NCBI RefSeq assembly: GCF_958979055.1
Contig: NC_084894.1
Coordinates: 2,547,001 to 2,611,000 of the forward strand
Length of the DNA stretch: 64,000 bases
From: Alnus glutinosa
Taxonomy: Eukaryota; Streptophyta; Magnoliopsida; Fagales; Betulaceae
Reading direction: 5' to 3'
The translations under genes were made by a program, and so were the position numbers. Positions 44,946-55,124 of the stretch are shown in pieces. The notes beneath the pieces were generated by a model, which was not told the DNA's origin, made no database searches, and was given only the letters and a program-made list of their open reading frames with translations. Positions within the stretch are counted from its first letter, which is position 1, and each line of letters starts with the position of its first letter.

Positions 44946-45910
44946 TTGTTTGTGTGCCTCTGTGTTTTTGTAGTTTAAAATGGCTTTTCGTTCTCTGCCA
45001 ACGAACGCTCTTTACTGATTAGGGGAGACGTGGAGGGCTCCCATTGGCTGAGCGTGTTTCCCTGACATTCCCGGTTTGTCCCTTTTGGAAGTGCTAATAA
45101 CGGTTCTGCCTAGGTTTGGGCAGTGGTAAACTCACACGAAATGACAAGCGTGCGGAGGACGGGCCAATGGGCGTCGAGGTCCGTGATCATGTCGCGAGGA
45201 GATTGGGTGTGGTGGTCGGTCATTCAGAGTGTAAACGTTGATTATTAATTTTTCTTTTCTTCTAATCATTTGGTTTCTGGTAATCTAGTCTTGTTTGTTA
45301 AGTTTTTTATTTTTTCATAATATTTTTATAATTTTTTTCCCCTAAAAACTATATATATAATCTTTTTTAAGAAAGAGTTTTGACCTTTTGTGGCTGCGGG
45401 GGGTAGTTTAGGCTAATTGGAAGGTTGGGACAAAGCTGGTGAGTGAGGCCCAGCCCAGGTGAAAATTTGGACTCCCGTCTCATCATGAGCGCATGGTCGG
45501 CCCTTAACTAGTCTCTTCACTCTCTTTGCAGGCAAACGAGTCGCCATTGTGACCTTTTTCCTATTTAATTAAAAAAAAAAAAGAAAAAAAAAAGAAAAAA
45601 AGAAAAAAAGAAGCTCTCCAAATCATACCGACCGCGAGACGAATCGTTGTTTTTTTCATCTCTTTTCATCGGACTGTGTCAACAAGTTATCGGGATGAAC
45701 CAGCTTATTCTCCGACTAGATGATCGACTCTAATGCTTAAATCATAATATATCTAAAGAATAATTTAAAATAAAAATAATGATAAGAGTTTTGGAAAACT
45801 GGTTGTGGGTTGCCTTTTTGTAATGGCCTACTTAATTATTAAAATTAACACATATTTGGAAATTGTTTCCTCTCTCACCCATTTGATCGGTTTCCATTAT
45901 TTAAATAAAT
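44946..45910. other. SAP promoter side and spacer
   Basis: GC-richer up to about 45240, then AT-rich with an A/G tract at about 45569-45612. No gene recognised. Confidence 0.4.
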
Positions 45911-46340
45911 GGGTAATTACTTTTTTTCCCTATTAACTACCAGTCATTGTCAACATGGCTCCATGAATTGACACTTCGACAAAAAAAGAGCATCCAACTA
46001 CCAGTTTTACATACTTTGTCCCCTTCCGTCAGTTTAATTCGTAAAAAGGCTGAAATACCCTAACTCAAATTTAAAAATGACATAAATGCCTTCAACTTTT
46101 TTAAACATATTAATTTTAATATTTTTTTTTTTATTAATTACTGTTGGAGGACATTTTGGTCTTTAAACTAAAATTAATGCCCAAAAATGAAATATTCCGT
46201 TCAAATTAACGGGATTCCCTGACGGAGGGGAACAAAGTATGTAAAGTTAGTAGTTAGATGCTCTCTTTTGGTCGATGTGTCAGTTCATAGAGGCATGTTG
46301 ACAATGGCTGGTACTTGATGAGGAGAAAAGGTAATTACCC
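45911..46340. mobile_element. Long-arm foldback MITE
   Basis: GGGTAATTACTTTTTTTCCC and the following 100 or more bases (CATTGTCAACATGGCTCCAT, TTTGTCCCCTTCCGTCAG) recur inverted on the right, which ends AAGGTAATTACCC. The long arms resemble MULE-type MITEs, but the flanking 9-mers do not match. Confidence 0.75.
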
Positions 46341-46628
46341 TTTAAAAAAAAGTGAGTTAATAATTACAACAAATGCATGAAATGAAAAACCACCTACCTT
46401 ACCACTAAGGTACATAAAAGCAGGAAATGAAGAGCCGCCACGTTACCATCTTTAAGACGTGTTTGAGAAAAAATCCATAGCTTGTATTGTATTTTTTTTT
46501 TTTTTAAGAAATCATTCACGCATTCCATTTATTAACGAGAATAAACATGATCTCAACGTTTAGCATTTATAATATCTTTAACATATTGGGATGGTGTTGG
46601 GGCCCGTTGTGTATCTAGATATTTACGT

Positions 46629-47030
46629 ATGGATCCACTTACTGCTGAGGCAATGGCAGCGTTGTTTGCAGTGCAATTTAGTCTCAAAGTGGGTTTCTTT
46701 GATGTGGCTTTCGAGGGTGATACACAAACGGTAATCAAGGAAATCGACTCACAACCTCCACACCTATCCAGAATTAGGCATTTTATAGAAAGTATTGCTT
46801 TTGTAAGGCAACAGTGCAGGAATTCCAGTTTTGTTTATGTCCATAGAAGTAACAATGGAGCTGTCTATGTTTTAGCATGTGAAGCAGCTTTTAGTAATGT
46901 AAATGAGACATGGTTAGAGGATACTCCAAAGAGTATTGCTCATATTGTAACTAAGGAATCAATCCTTAGATCCTAACTTTGTTCGGGATGATTTTTTATG
47001 ATTAATAGATTAATGGTCCGGTTAAAAAAA
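46629..47030 (+). mobile_element. LINE fragment, RNase H (RVT_3) region
   Basis: The open frame 46629-46976 reads DPLTAEAMAALFAVQFS, VAFEGDTQTVIKEI and RSNNGAVYVLACEA, matching the RNase H-like domain at the C-terminus of plant LINE ORF2 (the E of TAEA and D of EGD are catalytic positions). The usual HV.R..N..AH motif is altered (VHRSNNGAVYV). The 3' end (GATTAATGGTCCGGTTAAAA) with an A run follows. It is only a 5'-truncated tail end, not a functional gene. Confidence 0.75.
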
Positions 47031-47350
47031 ACATATTGAAGGGCATTTTCTATGTGAACCATTTCTTCTTCTGCAGAGTGCAAGCTTTGTAAGCATATGA
47101 GTAGGTCCATTTGCCTCCCGCCTTATATGGGACATCTCTCATTGTTAAAAGAATTTTAGCACGATGTGGGCATCGTCAATTAACTGACCATAATGACACC
47201 AATTTTTACAATTCTATCTTAATGTTTGCACCACATGTAGCGCATATCTTTCCACTTTCACTTCTACATTTTGCCACCCCATTTCTTTAGAAAAAAGAAC
47301 TGTCCTTAAAGAAACAAGAGATTTTGCGATAACATCAACAATATGGGAAA
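47031..47350. other. Spacer, nothing recognised
   Basis: No supported feature. Confidence 0.4.
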
Positions 47351-47522
47351 ATGCTTCATGGGGGACACTCATCCGTCCCCCATCATCCATTTATAATAAA
47401 ATAATAATTTTTTATTAAAAAATAGGCTTTGATGTGACATTAAAACTTATTTTTTAATAAAAAATTATTATTATATTATAAAAGTCTCACAGGGGACAGT
47501 CATCCGTCCCATGTGTAGCAAG
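47351..47522. mobile_element. MITE-like inverted repeat
   Basis: TGCTTCATGGGGGACACTCA and the inverted right end (TGCTACACATGGGACGGATG) bracket a strong inner inverted repeat of AATAATTTTTTATTAAAAAA. No target duplication identified. Confidence 0.65.
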
Positions 47523-47834
47523 ACTCCAACAATATTACCCCTTGGAGATTGTAAATTTGTAATGTAGCCAACACCTCCCCGAGGCTTTACACATACAAAT
47601 TGAAGACCATAGTTTCATGTAACTGATACATAATTAAAACTTTAATGCCAACTTTTTTTTTGAATTATGCATGCTACACAAATATGGTATCTAAGAGTTT
47701 ATTTTCAGGAGTATTGAATGGAATAAATTTATTCTTAATACAATATATAATAACGACTCCATTGATGAAATTTGGCTAAGGAAGTGGTTGCTGGCACTAT
47801 GGAGTAAGGACCTGAGAGGTTTGGACCGGGTGAA

Positions 47835-48420
47835 TCAGATCGAACCTAGGTGGGCCGAATCGGAGCAGTCGGTTGGACAGTGAACTATGACAGAGTGGGC
47901 TTGGACCTGTTGATGGGCTTCTTTAAAGGAATTGCCTGTTGTATGGTTGAAGAGTTGGGCCGGGTCTAGCAGGGAAAACAAAAAAAAACTGAAGATCTTT
48001 CCCGTGCGAATGTGCGATGATAGAAAGGGCTCCACAGAGAGCTCGACCGTGGCGGCGATTGGCGAGCAACTGAAGTGCCGGAGCACAGAGTGACTGGGCG
48101 CGAAGCTAGCGAAGCATAGTGACTGGGTCTGCTGCGGGGACGAGGCAGACGGTGGCTGGAATTGAACCTCCGCGGCAGTAACGCTTGGGCGATACAACCG
48201 GCTGCCGCAGTACCAATGTTTCACTAGCTGAGCGCGGAGCGGATGAGGCAGAGCATCTGGGAGTGCGAAGGTGACGATACAGACGGTGGGCCTCTGACCA
48301 ACGAGGACCAATGTGACGGGTGGATAACAGCCCGCACGTTTTCTGGCCGGAGAAAACGTGTGTGATTAGCACCCCAAAAAAAATCCGGCGAAGATATTGT
48401 CGAGGCACCGTGCTAATTCG
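47835..48420 (-). other. GC-rich, CpG-rich island with minus-strand open frame
   Basis: About 580 bases are much richer in GC and CpG than the flanks. A minus-strand frame of 158 residues (48311-47835) and an overlapping one of 100 residues are open, with no known domain. A GAGGTTCAATTCCAGCCAC segment (minus strand, about 48152-48170) resembles a tRNA B box but no tRNA fold follows. It may be a promoter/first exon of a lost gene, a captured gene fragment, or part of an unknown retroelement. Confidence 0.35.
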
Positions 48421-48459
48421 GGAAAGAAGGTTAACAACAATGTGGACTTTGTAGTGATT

Positions 48460-48479
48460 TTTTTTTTTTTTTTGAAATA
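48460..48479 (-). mobile_element. Tail-only retroposition scar
   Basis: A 20-base insert, a T run followed by GAAATA, is flanked by exact 15-base repeats GACTTTGTAGTGATT (48445-48459 and 48480-48494). Confidence 0.75.
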
Positions 48480-48959
48480 GACTTTGTAGTGATTAGTGCA
48501 TAGTTTTAAAGAAGAATTATACCCTTTTGTTAAATATTTTCACAGATTTGCAATTAGCTTAAAAAAAAAATTATAAAAAATAAAATAAAATTGGGCAACC
48601 TTATTTAAAAAAAAATAAAAAATAAATATAAAGTACATCATAAACAAATTACAAACAATAGAAAAATAACAAAAACAAATACAAGTTTAACAACTGAGAA
48701 ATCCAATTTAAACATATTACTAACACCTCAATACGTTGGAAGGAAACCAAGAAGGTGAAAGTCACTTAAGAATGCAGCCAATGAAAGCTGCGGCCCACTA
48801 GGATGGGTAAAACCATCACGAGTTTGAAAATCCCTACAAACTTGGATCTAGATCAGTTTCCAAGAAAACGGAACAGAACAAGGATGAAAAGAACAACGGA
48901 AACGGAATTTCCAACACCGACAAAGCATTGTTACACAAGCATACCATATAAAGTTAATT

Positions 48960-48971
48960 TTTTTTGAGGAA
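48960..48971 (-). mobile_element. Tail-only retroposition scar, 12 bases
   Basis: TTTTTTGAGGAA sits between exact 15-base repeats CATATAAAGTTAATT (48945-48959 and 48972-48986). Confidence 0.7.
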
Positions 48972-48986
48972 CATATAAAGTTAATT

Positions 48987-50087
48987 ATCACTTTTAAAAT
49001 CTCAAGGAATTATTTGTCCCAAGCAAAAACCTGGGGACCAGTGTTGCAATTTTTGAAAAGTTTTGTACAGATCAACAATTCTATGGAGTAGAGAGAACAA
49101 CATACTTTGTCCCCCTTGTACTTATTTTAACTAAATTGCTAATGTTGTTTTTTATAACCTTGATATTTAATTATATTTGTTTCACATAACAAGCAATGCC
49201 ACAAAATAATTTATAATACAAATCCTTGTAGGATATTCTCTGCTTGATCTGCGGCTCCATTCATTGATCTTGTTGGATTTTTCGTGGACCCTGATAAACT
49301 TAGCTACTGTCCCATGAAATGGTTGAAGCAATGACAAGCTACTCCAAATGTACACCAATAATCATTTTAACACAAAAAGCTAACATTATAGGAGTGGACT
49401 TTGGCCAATTTGGACCAACATTCTATGTTATTCCAACATTCTATATTATTCCAAATAGATCTCTAGTGGTTGAAAAGTCAAAAATCAATGAAATTTTTTC
49501 AGTTATGAGACAATGACATGCCAACCACACTGTAGTAATGATTTCCCTGAAATCTCAAGATGAATGCAATGTTTGCTTTTCAATTTCATACAGTGGTTTG
49601 CATGCCTGTCATTGGACCCTGTTCTTTCTTTTCCCCATCACTTTTGCCTAAAATTTTCTTTCAAGTTCAAATTTTAAATCACATTTATGTTTGGTTGTTT
49701 TCCTTCAATCCACCTCTTCCATCCCAACAATCACAGTTTTCTCGAGCTTCCACAATCCCAATAATTCTTTTGGCAGATTTTTGTGTAGGCGATCTTTAAA
49801 TAGTGTTGTCTGGTGTGTAAATGCAGAGTTCAATGCTCTTATGTTTTTCATGGCTGTTGCATGTTTCCTTTTTATGGCCTCCGTACACTCAAACTTTTAC
49901 TGTGACTTCTTTTGCTGCAAAGAGTTGAGATTTCTGAATTGGTATTAAATTCAATTTAATGACATGGTGGCCTTGGTACACATTTATATGCTGTCATGCT
50001 GTGCGTGCTTTGGACTACCCACTGAACAAGGATCTACTGATAGCCATTTCCTGACTCCTGCTACTTTCTTGAGCTTTAAAGGTGCTC
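48987..50087 (+). other. NEK5 upstream region
   Basis: AT-rich. A pyrimidine-rich, CTTTAAAG-type site just before the start codon could be a 5'UTR splice acceptor (at about 50081). The short open frames at 49319-49948 have no recognisable domain. Confidence 0.4.
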
Positions 50088-53000
50088 ATGGAGATTAAGG
50101 ACAAGGAAAAAATATCAACGATGGATGATTATGAAGTGATAGAGCAGATAGGCAGAGGAACATTCGGAGCTGCATTTCTCGTTCTTCACAAATTTGAGAG
50201 GAAGAAGTAAGAAAAATCACTTTCTAAAGTTATCTTCCTTATGCTCATTATGGTTAGGCCAGACATCTATCGTTTTCATCTATACTTTTCTCATAATACA
50301 GATCGAACATGTTTTCATCTCAAACATGTTTACTAGCTTACACTACTAGTTCTAATACTGTAGTTTAACTTCACTTTTGGTTTTTATGTACTGTCTTATT
50401 ATTATTATTGCATTGGTAATTTTAGGTATGTATTAAAGAAGATTCGATTGTCTAAACAAACAGAGAAATTCAAGCGTGCAGCACATCAAGAGGTTATCCT
50501 TCTAAATACTTTGTATGCCAGTTTAAATTTTTGGCAGTGCAGAATGAAATTCTCTTACATTTTAGCATGTTTATGCTTATGCTTTCTCTGATATCTTCTT
50601 CCAATCAAATTTCAGTGACTGAAATAGTTTACTTTATAGGTGTAGTTAAGGTTTTAGCAAGAAGACATAATACAAAAGTAAAGGTGTAATTGCTTCTTGA
50701 TCTTTTAAGTCTGGCTATGAAGAACTATTCTTTAAGGACCCCCGTTCTGTAGCACTAGTCCAGGCACTGGGCAAAAAGAAAAGGGTACAATCAGGCAGGA
50801 AATTTTCATGTTGACTATTGTGTCAATCATTTTAGTGAAAAAAGTTTTCTTGGTTTGGAAAGGAATGAATTTATTCATTTTTATGGTCATGAAGACCTGA
50901 GGTATGAGCTTATAAAACAAATCATGTTCAAGTAAGGTCAGATTCAATCATTTCAATCTGACAAGAAAACCAGATTGTTTTTGTTTCGATTTTGAGAAAC
51001 ATCTGCTTGCTTACTTAAATCCAAGACTATTTTGGTAAGCTACATAAATCCAAGACATTTTTTTGTTAAGTTACTTAAATCCAGATCCATACAGGAAAAG
51101 CAATGTAACTTCTAACATTTGCTCCTGCTGCAGATGAAAATAATAGCACAGCTAAATAACCCGTATATTGTGGAGTACAAAGATGCATGGGTGGAAAAGG
51201 TAGTCTATTAGCAAGATGTTACTTCAGTAATTTTACCCCACAATCAGAATCAGATTAAATTTGTCCATTTTATTTGCTTGAATGTAAGAAAACGTTATAA
51301 TTTGAAAATCATGTCCTGAAAGCCCTGAACCTTATTATAAGGTTGGTTTTGATTCATGTATTACAGGAATGCTGTGTGTGCATTGTGACAAGTTACTGTG
51401 AGGGAGGAGATATGTAAGTCAGCACTACTTACAACCTTGAACTTGGTATATTAAGTATCTAAATTGCTGGATTCTAAGCAAGTTGAGGGCCATTGCTCAT
51501 TGGTGATAGAACTTTGACATGGAATTATCATTCATCCCAGTATTTCTTTTACTCTTGCCTTGTCTTCTGAACTCATTTTTTTGGTAATCTAAAGCAAAGC
51601 TAATGCTGGAACTAGAAATTATTTTTTGAACTGTCTACTCATAGAAAAGCCTGTATATATATGAGACTTTCTAATATATTCATACAGGGCCATGGTGATA
51701 AAGCAAGCTAAAGGAACATTTCTTCCGGAAGAGGTAGGGAACATAAAATAACTAGATGAAATAAGAGTCCCTACATGGAATTACATTTGACAACTTGTAC
51801 CTGATACATACAATCTTTTAACTTTTAATCCAGAAGCTCTGCAAATGGCTGACCCAGCTGTTGCTAGCGGTTGACTATCTCCACTCCAACCGTGTTCTTC
51901 ACAGAGATTTAAAGGTACATACCTCTAGCTGCTATCAGTTCTGAGCAGAATATATTGCTTCTGTAATTAACTTTTTTATCAACTAATTTCAGTGCTCCAA
52001 CATATTCCTTACAAAAAGCAATGACATCAGGCTAGGTGAGAAGGCATTTACAGGAATTTTTATACATCAGATTTGATTTCATTTGTCTTTGAACAATGTT
52101 TATCTCACATTACATTTACAGGTGATTTCGGACTTGCAAAACTACTCAACAAAGATGACCTTGCTTCCTCGGTAATGGTTGAATTTCGTCTATGCCCCAA
52201 TGGTGTTAGAGCATTGGTTGCAATCTTTGATATTAAAGTAGCAGTTAAAATGATAATTGCTGCAATCTTTGATACTTGTCTGACAGGAGATCAAAATAAA
52301 AAGATGAAATGATTTAGCCAAAACGGATCAAGGCTTTGACCTACTCCTTCCTCTCATTTGAGAGCTTACACCAAGCTAGATCATGGATATTGAAAATTCT
52401 GCATTTAGACCCCAAATTGTTAAACACACAATTACCAAGCTAATTATTAAGCTAATTTCCACAGTGATCAAAACCAAAATCTAAAAAAGCAGTAAAACAA
52501 TCAACATAAAGATTTTATTAACGAAGTGAAAACTTTTTGAATAATTGTTCAAAAGTGAAACCACTCCGGGGGCTAGGTAACCCCAAAGATATCACATTAT
52601 ACAATACTTTGTTATGGATTGTTCTACTTACAAGACTTTTGTAACTCTGAAGACCCAATCTTGTAATTCCGGTAAAAGGAACAGTTGTCAAATGTGGAAA
52701 AGCACCACATTCCAAAGCTTCTTTGAGAGGTGTTTTTGGCTATATTAAGCAGACCTTGTCATTGTCTTTACTAATGATTCTCTTCATACCCTAAGAGCTG
52801 TTTTCAATAGTTAATTTTTCCTACAATTAAAGTTCTTGGTCAAATCTGACTGCTCATATTAACACATTTATTGTAATCCATACACAATGTAGGTTGTTGG
52901 CACTCCCATCTACATGTGCCCAGAGCTTCTGGCAGATTTACCATATGGATACAAATCGGATATATGGTCATTAGGTTATAAATATCTGGCGACATTATAA

Positions 53001-54484
53001 ACTAGTCATATCTAGAAACCCAGTGGTATTACAACTCCAGAAGTAACATTTGCTAATGTGACAGGTTGCTGCATGTTTGAAATAGCTGCACATCAACCTG
53101 CATTTAGAGCTCCTGTAAGTGTTGGCTTGACCTACAACTATCACATTTTTTTACGCGATCGAGTTGAGTATTGAACTATTTATTTCAATTCCTGGCTAAC
53201 AAGTAAATCAGATTATTGACAAATTAATATAACAGGATTTGGCAGGACTTGTTAACAAAATAAACCGATCATACATGTCACCACTTCCAATTGTGTACTC
53301 TTCTGCATTGTAAGTGAATGTTATGATTTTTTCTGTAAGAAGTCTACAAAAGCAAATATACAGGAAGGAATTATACAACTAAGATTGGATGTAATTTGGA
53401 ATGCAGGAAACAATTAATCAAGAGCATGTTAAGAAAGAACCCAGACCACAGGCCAACAGTGAGTTCAAATGACCAAACTCTGTCATTCTTTCTGAAAGCA
53501 ATGATTTGTTGTCCTGAAACTTTCACCACATTTTAGGCTGCAGAGCTGTTGAGGCATCCCCATTTACAACCATACCTTGGTCAATTCTCCAATATATCAC
53601 CTGTTTTTATTCCAGTGAAGTCTGAATGCAGCAGCAAAATTAGACCAAAAGGAACCCAACTGTCTAACAAAGTTAGTGTTGGAAAAGACACCAGAGGTGG
53701 AAAGGCAAGGTCTTCAAAGAATTTGGGAAGTGATCAGGTAGGAAAAGCACATGCATTCAGTAACGCACTGGCAATGGAAACCAACATCTCTGGTTTTGTT
53801 GAAATTGAAGTTGAGACAACATCTAAAGCAGCAAAGGGTTCTAGAGTTATCTCCAATTCTGTTGAAAACATTAGAAATGCCTACTCAGAAACTGCCTTGG
53901 TGGATATGTTGTCAGTACATGAAGATAGGAAACAAGGGTGTGCCTCTAAGCACTCTCAGATGCAAGAGGTTCAGTCTCTTGTCAGAGAAGCTCACATAAA
54001 GGGTGGGAGTGCCAATGAGAAAGGTCATAAGATAGTGGCAACTTCATGTGCAAATTGCACCAGTTGTGATGGCCTTTCTGGTAACCAAATGGCATCAGAA
54101 AATGCCTTATTAGCAAGTAAAGTCACACTTCCATGTGAAAATGAATTCAATGGAAGAGAAGAAAGTCTTATCTCTTGTAAGAAAACAGGGAAAGAAGATA
54201 TTCACGAATTGAATGGAGCTTCTAGTGACATCTCATCAATGAGTACGCTGACCTTGGTTCATGGTGATGAAACAAGGATTGAATGGGACCCCCAAACTCA
54301 GCAAAGAGCAGAAGGTCTGGAGTCACTACTAGAGATCTGTTCAGATTTACTAAAACAGGAAAGGCTCGAGGAACTTGCAGGGGTGTTAAGACCTTTTGGT
54401 GAAGAAGCTGTGTCATCAAGAGAAACAGCAATTTGGCTGACGCAGAGCCTAATGAATATTCGTAAAACTGGCAGTGCAGCCTAG
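50088..54484 (+). CDS. NEK5: NIMA-related serine/threonine kinase, NEK5-like
   Basis: Thirteen coding exons give 574 residues: 50088-50206, 50426-50492, 51134-51199, 51367-51413, 51688-51733, 51834-51914, 51993-52035, 52122-52171, 52893-52974, 53065-53114, 53236-53309, 53407-53458, 53537-54484. All join in frame. The kinase domain (about 15-273) has the glycine loop GRGTFG (22-27), lysine K44 in YVLKK, HRDLK (138-142), DFG (158-160) and GTPIYMCPE (176-184), so it should be active. [17 protein letters not shown] and [27 protein letters not shown] are plant NEK signatures. The last 70 residues ([40 protein letters not shown]) match the Arabidopsis NEK5 tail (At3g20860, from memory). Plant NEKs act with microtubules in cell expansion. 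The linker between kinase and tail is longer than in the 427-residue Arabidopsis protein. NEK6 is less likely because that protein is much larger. Confidence 0.92.
52172..52892 (+). other. NEK5 intron 8, enlarged
   Basis: At 721 bases this is by far the largest intron downstream of exon 5. The middle (about 52330-52740) contains GATTTTATTAACGAAGTGAAAAC and CCACTCCGGGGGCTAGG, which look like part of an inserted retroelement, but I could not define ends. Confidence 0.4.
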
Positions 54485-55124
54485 CAGAATGGAATTTGAA
54501 TGGTTCTTCACTTGTAATGTCATTAAGAATATATATATATATATATATATATTTTTTTATTAAGAGTGACACGTGTTACCGTTCTATTGATGATGATGTG
54601 GCACACTAATGGAATTCGTTTAGTGTTTTGATGAAATTTAACTGCATGACTAAGTTGTTATTTTGGCGTGCCCCGAGGGCTTCTAAATTATTTTTTATAA
54701 CACATGGAGTGATTTGTAATTTAAATCAACAATAGAAACTGATTTTGCATTTATCCCCTCTTTTTATTTTGCATCCAACAGCTTAAGTTCTGTATGTTAT
54801 GCCCTAATCCCCAATTGCACATTTTCCACAACTGGATGAATCGAAATGACTCTAAAATTCAGCGAGGGAGGCTATGCCACACATAAAAATATCGAGAGGC
54901 TGTCACAATTGACCAAATAAGTTGTGGTTTTTCACCACGGACAAACAGTGAATGGCATAACAAACAAAGTAACCAAGATTAATTAATTTTCTCTACAATG
55001 GGGATCACATTGATTGCAAATTGAAAATATGAAAACTAACAAAACCTTTGATTACTAGAATTGAAACTTGAGAAATCAAACTGATTGGCAGACTCTTAAT
55101 TAAGAACCAAATTGATAACAGACT
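54485..55124. other. Spacer between NEK5 and RLP, partly duplicated at 60.57 kb
   Basis: A (TA)n run lies at 54530-54552. From about 54786 the sequence (CCCTAATCCCCAATTGCACA, ACGAAAACTAACAAAACCTT-type, AGACTCTAAAGCGACCAATG) matches 60568-60770 except for an extra block of about 120 bases here. So the RLP duplication included its 3' flank. Confidence 0.7.

Noticed and set aside
48150-48210. tRNA-like segment (GGTTCAATTCC) in the GC-rich island
   Set aside because: No acceptor or anticodon stem can be formed around it.
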